A DNA stretch of 33,024 nucleotides, taken from contig CAKTSO010000005.1 in NCBI GenBank assembly GCA_934613185.1, positions 1 to 33,024 of the forward strand, written 5' to 3'. Below, in pieces: positions 14,492 to 22,328 of the stretch (the stretch's first letter is position 1; every line of letters begins with the position of its first letter). Both the position numbers and the translations under genes were made by a program. Below the pieces are notes generated by a model. That model had not been told where the DNA came from and searched no databases. It saw nothing but the letters and a program-made list of their open reading frames with translations. This DNA is from an uncultured Clostridia bacterium. GTDB lineage: Bacteria > Bacillota > Clostridia > Christensenellales > Maliibacteriaceae.

Positions 14492-15856
14492 TTATTTTAA
14501 GAACATGCGGATCAACCGCAGCTTTTTTTCGGTATACGGCGCGTAGCGCATGGGAAGGTCGAGGCGCGTCGATTTTTGAAGGACGCTGCATTCGTGGCTG
14601 AACGCGTCGAAGCTCGCCCTGCCGTGATAATGCCCCATGCCGCTTTCGCCGACGCCGCCGAAGGGGAGCGCGTTCGTCGACAAATGGACGATCGTATCGT
14701 TCACGCAGCCGCCGCCGAATCGAAGGCGCGCATGTGCGTCGCGGACATGTGCGCGAGATTCCGAAAAGACATAGAGCGCCAGCGGGCGGTCGCGCGACTG
14801 CAGCGCCCGGATCGCGTCGTCCCAGTTTTCATACGTCAGGACGGGCAGGATCGGCCCGAAGATCTCCTCGCACATGAGCGGCTCGTCCCACGAAACGGGG
14901 CAGGCGACGGCGGGCGCGATTCTTCGAGACGGTTCGTCGCATTCGCCGCCGAAGACGAGGTTTGATGCTTTCATCAGATTTTGAAGGCGCTCGAAGTGAC
15001 GCGCGTTGACGATCGCGGGAGAATCATCGAGCGTTCCGTTCGGATAAAATGCCGCGACGGCCTTTTGATATTCCGAAATAAATTCGTCTTTTTTCGCTTT
15101 CGGGAGCAGGACGTAGTCCGGCGCGACGCAGGTCTGCCCCGCGTTCAGGCATTTGCCGAACGCCGTGCGCTTCGCCGCGAGGGGAATGTTCGCGCTCTCG
15201 TCGATCAAAACGGGGCTTTTGCCGCCCAATTCCAGCAAGACGGGCGTCAGATTCTCCGCCGCCTTTTGCAGCACGTCGCGCCCCGCCGCGCCGCTGCCCG
15301 TGAAAAAGATGAAATCGAATTTCTGCGCCGTCAGATTCTCGTGCTGCGCGTGGCTGCCGGTGATCGGCGCGACATGGTTCTCGTCGAACGTCTCGCGCAG
15401 CATTTGAGAAATCGCATCGGCGGTGTGCGGCGCGTTGGCCGACAATTTCACACACGCACAGCATCCCGCGGCGATCGCGCCGATAAGCGGGCAGAGCGAA
15501 AGCTGCACGGGATAATTCCACGGCGCGACGATCAGGCTCACGCCCAGCGGCTGCGGGAAGACGCGGCTTTTCGACGGAAACTGCGCAAGCGGCGTTTTGA
15601 CGCGGCGCGTCCGCATCCAGCGCTTCAAATGCCGCATCGCGTGGGAAAGCTCCGCGCGCACGAGCCCCGTCTCCGTCATGACGGCTTCCGTCTTTGGTTT
15701 CTTCAAATCCTCCCAAAGCGCCGCCGTCAGCCGATCTTCCCAAGCCGTCAGCGCGTCGGCGAAGGCCCGAAGCTGCCGCGCGCGAAATTCGTACGGCAGC
15801 GTCGCGCCCGAAGCAAAATACGCTTTTTGTTTTTCCAGCAGCGCCCGCGTATCCAT
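14492..15856 (-). CDS. aldehyde dehydrogenase family protein (class 3-like)
   Basis: NAD(P)-dependent oxidation of an aldehyde to its acid. The 454-residue protein is of the short, class 3 type. Seen: the cofactor-binding IVAPWNYPVQLSLCP, FFTGSGAAGRDVL, the catalytic glutamate in LLELGGKSPVLI, and the catalytic cysteine in NAGQTCVAPDYV. Also seen are CEEIFGPILPV and LPFGGVGESGMGHYHG near the C-terminus. The C-terminal KKLRLIRMFLK is basic and could favour membrane association, as in fatty-aldehyde dehydrogenases (inference). The start at 15856 has AAAAGGAGAAAG. It lies 13 bp behind the LURP-one-like gene, so both form an operon. The substrate cannot be fixed from sequence. Confidence 0.92.
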   Translation of the reverse strand: MDTRALLEKQKAYFASGATLPYEFRARQLRAFADALTAWEDRLTAALWEDLKKPKTEAVMTETGLVRAELSHAMRHLKRWMRTRRVKTPLAQFPSKSRVFPQPLGVSLIVAPWNYPVQLSLCPLIGAIAAGCCACVKLSANAPHTADAISQMLRETFDENHVAPITGSHAQHENLTAQKFDFIFFTGSGAAGRDVLQKAAENLTPVLLELGGKSPVLIDESANIPLAAKRTAFGKCLNAGQTCVAPDYVLLPKAKKDEFISEYQKAVAAFYPNGTLDDSPAIVNARHFERLQNLMKASNLVFGGECDEPSRRIAPAVACPVSWDEPLMCEEIFGPILPVLTYENWDDAIRALQSRDRPLALYVFSESRAHVRDAHARLRFGGGCVNDTIVHLSTNALPFGGVGESGMGHYHGRASFDAFSHECSVLQKSTRLDLPMRYAPYTEKKLRLIRMFLK

Positions 15857-15869
15857 CACTTTCTCCTTT

Positions 15870-16346
15870 TTAATTGTTCGCCGCGGCGGCAAGCACGCAG
15901 TCGATCGCCAGCACGACGCAGACGATCAAAACGGCGTCCGCGCCGTCGTCGAACTCGGCTTCGTAGCAGTCGCCCCAGTTGAACCAGCGCTTATGCACGC
16001 GCGCGACCGTCATGCCGCCGCAGGAGATTTCATAATCATGCGCCGTAAAATCGCCTTCGACCGTCCAGCCCGGGCCCTCGACGTCGTATTCCTGCGAAAA
16101 GAACGTGAAATGCTTGACGATCCGCGCGACCTCTTCACCGTCTCGTTCGACAAAAAATGTCGGCAGGAACGAAAACGCCTTCTGACGAAGAAACGCGCAT
16201 TCCCGCCCCGCGGCGTCGTACAGATGCAGGCGCTTGCCCCATGTGAACACCTCGCCCTCGACACTGTAATGCGTGCGCCCCGCCTCGTCGCGGATGAAAA
16301 AGCGGTCGCGGAAGGAAAAAACTTTCTGTTCGATGTTGAGCCGCAC
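15870..16346 (-). CDS. LURP-one-related (tubby-like fold) protein
   Basis: A 158-residue protein with strands typical of the LURP-one-related family: RLNIEQKVFSFRDRFFI, then YSVEGEVFTWGKRLHLYDAA, FLRQKAFSFLPTFFVE, and WTVEGDFTAHDYEI. This is the repeated 'F....F.V.D..G...Y.V.G' pattern of a 12-strand barrel around a C-terminal hydrophobic helix (here DAVLIVCVVLAIDCVLAAA). Family members have no settled enzymatic role; a membrane-associated or lipid-binding function is suspected. GTG at 16346 is taken as start because GGAGG lies 10 bases upstream and no ATG fits between it and the domain. First gene of an operon with the aldehyde dehydrogenase. Confidence 0.8.
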   Translation of the reverse strand: MRLNIEQKVFSFRDRFFIRDEAGRTHYSVEGEVFTWGKRLHLYDAAGRECAFLRQKAFSFLPTFFVERDGEEVARIVKHFTFFSQEYDVEGPGWTVEGDFTAHDYEISCGGMTVARVHKRWFNWGDCYEAEFDDGADAVLIVCVVLAIDCVLAAAANN

Positions 16347-16380
16347 GGTGCGTTCACCTCCGATTGATGGTGTTAACCGT

Positions 16381-16410
16381 ATTATACCATGGCGCGGGCG
16401 CAAGCGAAAA
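16381..16410 (-). promoter_or_regulatory. predicted promoter of the LURP-one/aldehyde dehydrogenase operon
   Basis: Minus strand perfect TATAAT (16381-16386) with extended -10 TGG; a weak TTTTCG (16405-16410) lies 18 bp upstream. Confidence 0.6.
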
Positions 16411-16464
16411 TGCGGCGCGCCGCACGCGCAGATGAATATTTATTAAAATGCTCGAAAAAAGGGG

Positions 16465-16493
16465 TTTACAAGGGCGGTCCGCGGTGCTATTCT
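16465..16493 (+). promoter_or_regulatory. predicted promoter of the aromatic amino acid operon
   Basis: TTTACA (16465-16470), 17 bp, TATTCT (16488-16493) with extended -10 (TGC). The transcript would open with a small CGCGAG/CTCGCG hairpin (16501-16515) followed by the leader peptide's ribosome site GAAGGAG. Confidence 0.65.
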
Positions 16494-16538
16494 AAACGTG
16501 CGCGAGATCCTCGCGTAAAAGAAGAAGGAGCAATCGGT

Positions 16539-16655
16539 ATGCAGCGCATGTCTCATGCAGTCGAATATTTTACCTTTTACGGCTTTGCGTATTATTACGG
16601 CAAGGCCTCTTTGGGTTTGACTGCACAAGGCGCCGCGGCGGGAGATCGATCATAA
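16539..16655 (+). CDS. Tyr/Phe-rich leader peptide of the aro operon (38 residues)
   Basis: The ATG has GAAGAAGGAG just upstream. Codons 10-20 read Y-F-T-F-Y-G-F-A-Y-Y-Y: eight aromatic residues of eleven, five Tyr and three Phe. It continues GKASLGLTAQGAAAGDRS and stops at TAA 16653-16655, about 30 bp before a terminator hairpin and 180 bp before aroF. This is the architecture of an attenuation leader peptide: the ribosome stalls at the Tyr/Phe codons when charged tRNA-Tyr or tRNA-Phe is scarce and so decides which RNA hairpin forms. The operon it precedes makes exactly these two amino acids. The peptide itself is not expected to have another function. Confidence 0.88.
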   Translation: MQRMSHAVEYFTFYGFAYYYGKASLGLTAQGAAAGDRS

Positions 16656-16717
16656 TTCTCCCGCAGAAAAACCACGCGATGCAAAGCCCCGCAGCAAACC
16701 CGCTGCGGGGCTTTTTT
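16557..16717 (+). promoter_or_regulatory. ribosome-mediated transcription attenuator (segments 1-4)
   Basis: Segment 1 is GCAGTCGAA (16557-16565, codons 7-9). Segment 2 is GGGTTTGACTGC (16613-16624). Segment 3 is GCAGCAAACCC (16691-16701), inside the terminator's left arm and loop. Segment 4 is GCTGCGGGGC (16702-16711). 1:2 gives 9 pairs with one G-U; 2:3 gives 11 pairs with one bulged A; 3:4 is the terminator. A ribosome stalled at Tyr10-Tyr20 covers segment 1 and leaves 16613-16624 free, favouring 2:3 and readthrough. A further GCGGGAG/CTCCCGC stem (16638-16644 with 16658-16664) spans the stop codon. Confidence 0.82.
16686..16717 (+). terminator. attenuator terminator before aroF
   Basis: A perfect 10-bp stem GCCCCGCAGC (16686-16695) / GCTGCGGGGC (16702-16711), loop AAACCC, then six T. 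The 13 bp GGCTTTTTTGAAA at its end are tandemly duplicated (16709-16721 and 16722-16734), giving a second T-run. Confidence 0.92.
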
Positions 16718-16837
16718 GAAAGGCTTTTTTGAAAAAAAGTTCTCCGCGGCAAAACGCGCGATGGCGGCATAATGATTGCGAACGACACGCAGCACGGCAG
16801 TACGGTAACTTGAACCAACAGGAAGGAAACGAAAGTC

Positions 16838-17854
16838 ATGATCATTCTCATCAAAAACGACGCGACCAAAGAACAAATGCAGAACCTGTCCGAATGGCTG
16901 ACGCAGCAGGGCTACGGGCTTCACATCTCCCACGGCGACGGCCAGACGATTCTGGGGCTCGTCGGCGACACGTCCCGTCTTGACATCGATCTTGTGCGCG
17001 CGCTCGACATCGTCGAGGACGTCAAGCGCATTCAGGAGCCCTACAAAAACGCCAACCGCAAGTTCCACCCCGCCGACACCGTCATCGAGGTCGCGGGCAA
17101 AAAGATCGGCGGCGGGAATTTCATGACAATCGCCGGCCCCTGCTCGGTCGAATCCGAGGAGCAGATCGTCGAGGTTGCGCAGGCGGTCAAGGCCGCGGGG
17201 GCGGACATGCTGCGCGGCGGCGCGTTCAAGCCCCGCACTTCGCCCTACGCCTTCCAGGGGCTTCGCGAAGAGGGTCTTCGCCTTTTGTCGATCGCCAAGA
17301 AGGAGACGGGGCTTGGGATCGTGACGGAGATCATGGACATCTCCCAGCTTCCGCTGTTTGACGACGTGGACGTCATTCAGGTCGGCGCGCGCAACATGCA
17401 GAACTTCGAGCTTTTGAAGGAGCTCGGCAAGATCCGCAAGCCCATTTTATTGAAGCGCGGCTTGATGGGCACGTTCGAGGAGCTTTTGATGAGCGCCGAA
17501 TACATCATGGCGGGCGGCAACGAGGAGGTCATCCTCTGCGAGCGCGGCATCCGCGGGTTCGAAACGTACACCAGAAACATCCTTGACGTGTGCGCCGTGC
17601 CGGTTTTGAAGAAGCTGTCGCACCTTCCCGTAATCGTCGACCCGAGCCATTCCACCGGCCGCGCCGATCTCGTCGCGCCGATGTCCCTCGCCGCAACCGC
17701 CGCGGGTGCGGACGGCCTGATCATCGAGGTTCACAACAACCCCGCCAAGGCGCTTTGCGACGGCAAACAGTCGCTCACCCCTGCGGCGTTCGCGCATTTG
17801 AAAAAGCGCGTCGACCTGGTGCGCGCCGCCGCGCAGGACTTTGACGAGGAATAA
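16838..17854 (+). CDS. aroF: 3-deoxy-7-phosphoheptulonate (DAHP) synthase, type I-beta with N-terminal regulatory domain
   Basis: First step of the shikimate pathway: condenses phosphoenolpyruvate with erythrose-4-phosphate. The 338-residue protein has an N-terminal ferredoxin-like/ACT-like domain (about 1-70) as in the Thermotoga enzyme, where such a domain mediates feedback inhibition by Tyr and Phe. The TIM barrel begins near residue 90. Seen: AGPCSVES with the metal-binding Cys at 102, RGGAFKPRTSPYAFQG (126-141), the substrate lysine and arginine in PILLKRGLMGT, and VDPSHSTGR. First structural gene behind the attenuator; ribosome site AGGAAGG. It is separated from tyrA by 133 bp, the largest gap in the operon, which contains a promoter-like sequence. 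Confidence 0.96.
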   Translation: MIILIKNDATKEQMQNLSEWLTQQGYGLHISHGDGQTILGLVGDTSRLDIDLVRALDIVEDVKRIQEPYKNANRKFHPADTVIEVAGKKIGGGNFMTIAGPCSVESEEQIVEVAQAVKAAGADMLRGGAFKPRTSPYAFQGLREEGLRLLSIAKKETGLGIVTEIMDISQLPLFDDVDVIQVGARNMQNFELLKELGKIRKPILLKRGLMGTFEELLMSAEYIMAGGNEEVILCERGIRGFETYTRNILDVCAVPVLKKLSHLPVIVDPSHSTGRADLVAPMSLAATAAGADGLIIEVHNNPAKALCDGKQSLTPAAFAHLKKRVDLVRAAAQDFDEE

Positions 17855-17870
17855 GCCTACCTATTATAAT
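17841..17870 (+). promoter_or_regulatory. predicted internal promoter of the aro operon, overlapping the end of aroF
   Basis: TTGACG (17841-17846, within the last aroF codons), 18 bp, and a perfect TATAAT (17865-17870). It scores better by eye than the operon's first promoter. The following 17871-17987 region, about 110 nt of leader, shows only modest pairing (GGAGCG with CGCTTCC) and no T-box or second terminator. Confidence 0.55.
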
Positions 17871-17987
17871 CGTTACAATCGGTTTATCATTGCTTTATCA
17901 CCGGCTTGTCACTGACAGCAGGGATTGCGGAGCGGAGCGTTCTCGTAAGACGGCGATTCGCTTCCACGCAGCGGAAAGGAGCTCACA

Positions 17988-18854
17988 ATGCAGCAGTCTC
18001 CCGCCGCCCCGGGCGGCTTTACGAACGTCGGGATCGTCGGTTTGGGATTGATCGGCGCGTCGTTTGCGCGGGCGATCAAAGAAAACACGCCCTGCCGCGT
18101 GCTTGCGCACGACCGCGACGAAACGGTTCTGTCCCGCGCGCTTTCGGACGGCGTCGCCGACGATGTGCTGAACAAAGACAGCGTCGGGACGCTCGACCTT
18201 CTTTTGATCGCGCTTTACCCCGCCGCGTGCGTGGAATTTACGCGCACGCACGCCGACGCGATCCCGAAAAACTGCATCGTGATCGACTGCTGCGGCGTCA
18301 AAGGCGCCGTCGCGCCGGGGATGCAGCGCCTCGCCGACGAATACGGCTTCACCTATATCGGCGGGCATCCGATGGCAGGGCGCGAAAAGTCGGGCTACGA
18401 TGCGTCGCAGGGGACGCTGTATCAAAACGCGTCGATGATCGTCACAGGAATGCCCGAGGAATTGGAAGCGCGGCTGTTTGCCTTCTTTCATGCGCTCGGA
18501 TTCTCGCGGCTTCAAAAAAGCACGCCGGAGGAGCACGACCGCATCATCGCCTACACGTCGCAGCTTGCGCACGTGTTGTCCAGCGCCTACGTCAAAAGCC
18601 CCGCGGCGCTCACGCACACGGGATTTTCCGCGGGCAGCTTCCGCGACATGACGCGCGTGGCGTATCTGAACCCCACGATGTGGACGGAGCTGTTTCTGGA
18701 CAACGCCGAGCCGCTTTGCGACGAGATCGACGGGCTGTGCGAACGGCTGAAGACCTATTCCGACGCCATTCGCAACGGCAGGCGCGAGGAACTGTTCGCC
18801 CTTTTGAAGGAAGGGCGCGACCGCAAGGAATTTTTGGAGGAACGGGAAAAATGA
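17988..18854 (+). CDS. tyrA: prephenate dehydrogenase
   Basis: Oxidative decarboxylation of prephenate to 4-hydroxyphenylpyruvate, the tyrosine branch. The 288-residue protein has the NAD-binding GLGLIGASFARA (18-29) and DCCGVKGAV. Also seen are the substrate-binding GGHPMAGREKSGYDAS and the helical dimerisation half with TSQLAHVLSSAY and MTRVAYLNPTMW. There is no fused chorismate mutase and no C-terminal ACT domain, so feedback control may reside elsewhere. GGAAAGGAG lies before the start. Its TGA overlaps the aroB ATG (ATGA), indicating translational coupling. An arogenate-specific variant cannot be excluded. Confidence 0.93.
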   Translation: MQQSPAAPGGFTNVGIVGLGLIGASFARAIKENTPCRVLAHDRDETVLSRALSDGVADDVLNKDSVGTLDLLLIALYPAACVEFTRTHADAIPKNCIVIDCCGVKGAVAPGMQRLADEYGFTYIGGHPMAGREKSGYDASQGTLYQNASMIVTGMPEELEARLFAFFHALGFSRLQKSTPEEHDRIIAYTSQLAHVLSSAYVKSPAALTHTGFSAGSFRDMTRVAYLNPTMWTELFLDNAEPLCDEIDGLCERLKTYSDAIRNGRREELFALLKEGRDRKEFLEEREK

Positions 18855-19930
18855 GCGAAACCAAAATCGTCCGCATCGGAACCGGCGCGCCGTACGACGT
18901 GAAGATCGGCGAAGATCTGCTCTCGAAAGCCGGGAAAACCGTCGCCGCGCTTTGCAAAAAGTGCGAGCGCGTGGCGCTCGTCAGCGACGACCGCGTCTAT
19001 CCGCTCTACGGCGGCGAGGTCACGCGTTCGCTGCAGGAGGCGGGGTTTGAAGTTCTCCCCTTCGTCTTTCAAAACGGCGAGGAATCCAAGACGACGGACA
19101 CGCTCGTTCGGCTTTTAAACTTTCTGGCCGAAAACGGACTTTCGCGCACCGACGCGATCGCCGCATTGGGCGGCGGCGTGACGGGCGACATGGCGGGGCT
19201 CGCCGCGTCGCTGTATCTGCGCGGGATCCCGTTTATCCAAATCCCCACGACGCTTCTTGCCGCGGTGGATTCCTCCGTCGGCGGCAAGACGGCGGTCGAC
19301 CTGCCTTCGGGCAAGAACCTCGTCGGCTCGTTTTATCAGCCGGGTGCGGTGCTGTGCGACACGCGGACGCTGCATTCTCTGCCGCAGGAGACGTTCGCGG
19401 GCGGCATGGCGGAGACGATCAAATACGGTCTTCTTTGCGACGAGAATCTTTTTGCCGAACTGGAAATGTTCAAGCGCGGGGACGATCTTTCCCCCGTCAT
19501 CGCCCGCTGCGTGGAATTGAAGAACGACTATGTCGCTCGCGACGAGCGTGATTTCGGGATGCGCCAGTTTTTGAATCTGGGGCACACGCCCGCGCACGCG
19601 ATCGAAACGCTGTCGAACTTCACCGTGACGCACGGGCAGGCCGTGGCGATCGGCATGGCGGTGATGGCGCGGGCAAGCGAAGCGCTCAGACTTGCCGAAG
19701 AACCGTTTGCGGATCGTCTGTGCGCGCTGCTTCGCGCGCAGGAGCTTCCGACGAAGACGGAATTTGACGCAGAATCCATGGCGAAAGCGGCGCTGTCGGA
19801 CAAAAAGCGCCGCGGCGGAAAGATCACGCTCGTTCTGCCGCGAAAGATCGGCAAATGCGAGCTTTACGAGATCCCGACGGACGAGCTTCGCGATTTCTTC
19901 GCCGCGGGATTGGCGGAGCGTGCCGAATGA
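18851..19930 (+). CDS. aroB: 3-dehydroquinate synthase
   Basis: Second shikimate step: converts DAHP to 3-dehydroquinate using NAD+ and a divalent metal. The 359-residue protein shows the nucleotide-binding ALGGGVTGDMAGLAAS, the PTTLLAAVDSSVGGKTAVD block, the metal-binding glutamate region GGMAETIKYG, and the histidines in LNLGHTPAHAIE and VTHGQAVAIGM. Full length. The start overlaps the tyrA stop and its own stop overlaps the aroA start (both ATGA), so aroB is translated within a coupled string. The upstream in-frame extension is a shadow of tyrA. Confidence 0.96.
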   Translation: MSETKIVRIGTGAPYDVKIGEDLLSKAGKTVAALCKKCERVALVSDDRVYPLYGGEVTRSLQEAGFEVLPFVFQNGEESKTTDTLVRLLNFLAENGLSRTDAIAALGGGVTGDMAGLAASLYLRGIPFIQIPTTLLAAVDSSVGGKTAVDLPSGKNLVGSFYQPGAVLCDTRTLHSLPQETFAGGMAETIKYGLLCDENLFAELEMFKRGDDLSPVIARCVELKNDYVARDERDFGMRQFLNLGHTPAHAIETLSNFTVTHGQAVAIGMAVMARASEALRLAEEPFADRLCALLRAQELPTKTEFDAESMAKAALSDKKRRGGKITLVLPRKIGKCELYEIPTDELRDFFAAGLAERAE

Positions 19931-21186
19931 AGGCGCGCATCACGCCTTCCGCCCTCTGCGGCGCAATCGACGCGCCGAGCGCCAAGTCCGACGCACACCG
20001 GCTTTTGATCTGTGCGGCGCTGTCGGACGCGCCCGTTCGCATCGAAAACGCGGGGTCGTGCGACGACGTCCGTGCCACGATACAGGCGCTCTCCGCGCTC
20101 GGCGCGAAGTTTTCGCGGGACGGCGACGGCATCGTCGTGACCCCCGTGCCGCGGGAGGGAAAAAGCGGCGTTCCGACGCTCGACTGCATCGAAAGCGGCT
20201 CGACGCTGCGGTTTCTTTTGCCCGTTGCGGCGGCGCTTCGCGATAAGACATCGTTCACGGCGCGCGGCGGGCTTCGCACGCGGCCGCTTGCCGAGCTGCT
20301 CCGCGCGATGGAACCGAACGGCGTGTCTGCGGATCGTGACACCGCGCCGCTGACGCTTGCGGGTCGTCTGCAAAGCGGAACGTTCGCGATTCGCGGCGAC
20401 GTCTCGTCCCAGTATATCTCCGGGCTTTTGTTCGCACTTCCTCTGCTTTCGGGGGACAGCCGAATCGTCCTTTTGACGGCGCTTTCGTCCGCGGGGTATG
20501 TGGACATGACGCTCGACGCGCTGTCCCGCTTCGGCATTTGCGTGAAGAAGACGGAAGACGGCTTCTTCGTTCCCGGCGATCAGGTCTATCGCGGCCCGTC
20601 GTCTCTTCGTGCGGAGGGCGACTGGTCGGGCGCGGCGTTCGCGCTTTGCGGCGGGGCGCTGTCGGGGCCCGTGACCGTGCGCGGACTTCGAAAAGATTCG
20701 CTCCAGCGCGACAAAAAAATCGCCGACGTGCTGAAAAATTTCGGCGCGGACGTCGATTTTTCGCAGGACGCCGTCACCGTCCGAAAAAACGAGCTGCGCG
20801 GCATTGCGCTCGACGCGGACGAGATCCCCGACCTTGTCCCGATCATCGCCGCCGTCGCCGCGTTCGCCCGCGGCGCGACGCGCATCGAAAACTGCGCGCG
20901 CCTTCGCATCAAAGAGACGGATCGTTTGGAGACCGTTCGCGCGATGGTCGTTTCCCTCGGCGGAAATGCCGAGATCGACGGCGACGCGCTCGTGATCGCG
21001 GGCGGCGGTCTTTCGGGCGGGGCGGCGGACAGCTTCGGCGACCACCGCATCGCCATGGCGGCGGCCATCGCGGCTTCGCACGCCGAACGCAACAGCACGA
21101 TCGACCGCGCCGAGGCGGTCGCAAAGTCCTACCCGCAGTTTTTCCGCGATTATCAAACGATCGGAGGGCAAGTCGATGGCATCTGA
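19927..21186 (+). CDS. aroA: 5-enolpyruvylshikimate-3-phosphate synthase
   Basis: Transfers the enolpyruvyl group of PEP to shikimate-3-phosphate, the step blocked by glyphosate. The 419-residue protein has the substrate lysine in PSAKSDAHRLLI (18-29), ESGSTLRFLLP, SSQYISGLLFALPL, the catalytic Asp in EIPDLVPIIAAVAAF, RIKETDRLETVRAM, and GDHRIAMAAAIAA. Around the glyphosate-contact loop the sequence is ESGSTLR rather than the NAGTAMR of class I plant and E. coli enzymes. Sensitivity class cannot be judged without alignment. The start is the ATGA overlap with aroB; the aroC start lies 11 bp inside its 3' end. Confidence 0.96.
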   Translation: MKARITPSALCGAIDAPSAKSDAHRLLICAALSDAPVRIENAGSCDDVRATIQALSALGAKFSRDGDGIVVTPVPREGKSGVPTLDCIESGSTLRFLLPVAAALRDKTSFTARGGLRTRPLAELLRAMEPNGVSADRDTAPLTLAGRLQSGTFAIRGDVSSQYISGLLFALPLLSGDSRIVLLTALSSAGYVDMTLDALSRFGICVKKTEDGFFVPGDQVYRGPSSLRAEGDWSGAAFALCGGALSGPVTVRGLRKDSLQRDKKIADVLKNFGADVDFSQDAVTVRKNELRGIALDADEIPDLVPIIAAVAAFARGATRIENCARLRIKETDRLETVRAMVVSLGGNAEIDGDALVIAGGGLSGGAADSFGDHRIAMAAAIAASHAERNSTIDRAEAVAKSYPQFFRDYQTIGGQVDGI

Positions 21187-22267
21187 ATTCGGCGAAACGC
21201 TGCGCGTTTCGATCTTCGGGCAGTCGCACGGCGAGGCGATCGGCGTCGTGATCGAGAACCTTCCCGCGGGGGAGACAATCGATCCGCAGGCGCTTTCCGC
21301 GTTTTTGAAGCGCCGCGCGCCGGGGCAAAATGCGTTTTCCACGCCGCGGCGCGAGGCCGACGAACCCCGATTTTTGTCGGGGCTGACAAACAATGTTACG
21401 AACGGCTTCCCGCTTTGCGCCGTGATCGAAAACACGAACAAAAAAAGCGGCGATTACGCAAATCTCGCCGCCGTTCCCCGCCCGGGGCACGCGGATTACA
21501 CCGCGCGCATGCGATACGGCGAATCCGTCGACATGCGCGGCGGCGGGCATTTTTCGGGGCGGCTGACCGCACCGCTTTGCATCGCGGGCGGCATCGCCAA
21601 ACAGATTCTGTCCCGCCGCGGGATCGAATGCGGCGCGCACATTTTGTCCGTCGGCGCGGCGCGGGACATTCCCTTTGATCCCGTGAACGTCTCAAAGGAC
21701 GACTTCGCGCGCGCCGCGGCGCACGAATTGTGCGTTTTGGACGAAGGCGCGATGGCGCGCATGAAAGAAGAAATTCTGTCCGCGCGCGCGGCGGAGGATT
21801 CCGTCGGCGGCAGCGTCGAATGCGCCGTGACGGGGCTTCCCGCCGGGCTGGGTGACCCGATGTTCGACGGCGTCGAAAACCGCTTTTCGCGCGTGATCTT
21901 CGGCGTCCCCGCGGTAAAGTCGCTCGAATTCGGCGCGGGGTGCGAATTTGCGTCCCTGCGCGGCAGCGAGTCCAACGACGCGTTCTGTGTCAAAGACGGC
22001 CGCGTCATGACCGAGACGAACCGCTGCGGCGGCATCTTGGGCGGGATCACGACGGGAATGCCCCTTTTGTTCCGCGCCGCGTTCAAGCCCACGCCGTCGA
22101 TCGCGCGGGAGCAAAAAAGCGTCGATCTTCATACGATGGCGGAAACGACGCTTCGCATCGTCGGGCGGCACGACCCGTGCATCGTCACGCGCGGGGTCGT
22201 CTGCGTCGAAGCGGCCGCCGCGTGCGCCGCGCTCGACCTTGTCTTGAGCGACAAGCGCGGGAAATGA
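21176..22267 (+). CDS. aroC: chorismate synthase
   Basis: Final common step: trans-elimination of phosphate from EPSP to give chorismate, requiring reduced FMN. The 363-residue protein starts MASEFGETLRVSIFGQSHGE (1-20), the family signature with the active-site histidine. It continues with RPGHADYT, RYGESVDMRGGGHFSGRLTA, and the C-terminal GGILGGITTGMPLLFR. It overlaps aroA by 11 bp, with its GGAGGG ribosome site inside aroA. No fused flavin reductase domain is present, so reduction is supplied by the cell. Confidence 0.96.
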   Translation: MASEFGETLRVSIFGQSHGEAIGVVIENLPAGETIDPQALSAFLKRRAPGQNAFSTPRREADEPRFLSGLTNNVTNGFPLCAVIENTNKKSGDYANLAAVPRPGHADYTARMRYGESVDMRGGGHFSGRLTAPLCIAGGIAKQILSRRGIECGAHILSVGAARDIPFDPVNVSKDDFARAAAHELCVLDEGAMARMKEEILSARAAEDSVGGSVECAVTGLPAGLGDPMFDGVENRFSRVIFGVPAVKSLEFGAGCEFASLRGSESNDAFCVKDGRVMTETNRCGGILGGITTGMPLLFRAAFKPTPSIAREQKSVDLHTMAETTLRIVGRHDPCIVTRGVVCVEAAAACAALDLVLSDKRGK

Positions 22268-22328
22268 CGATTTGCGTTCTATAATTAAATCGGAAGACAA
22301 ACGAAGAAGGATAAGGAGAAGCAAAACA

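Noticed and set aside
16494..16837. T-box riboswitch before aroF
   Set aside because: No specifier loop, no T-box sequence (TGGNACCGCG) and the leader peptide with alternative stems explains the region better.
19864..21441. Long antisense open frame (525 codons) opposite aroA and aroC
   Set aside because: Opposite two clear shikimate enzymes; arginine-rich low-complexity translation typical of GC-rich shadow frames.
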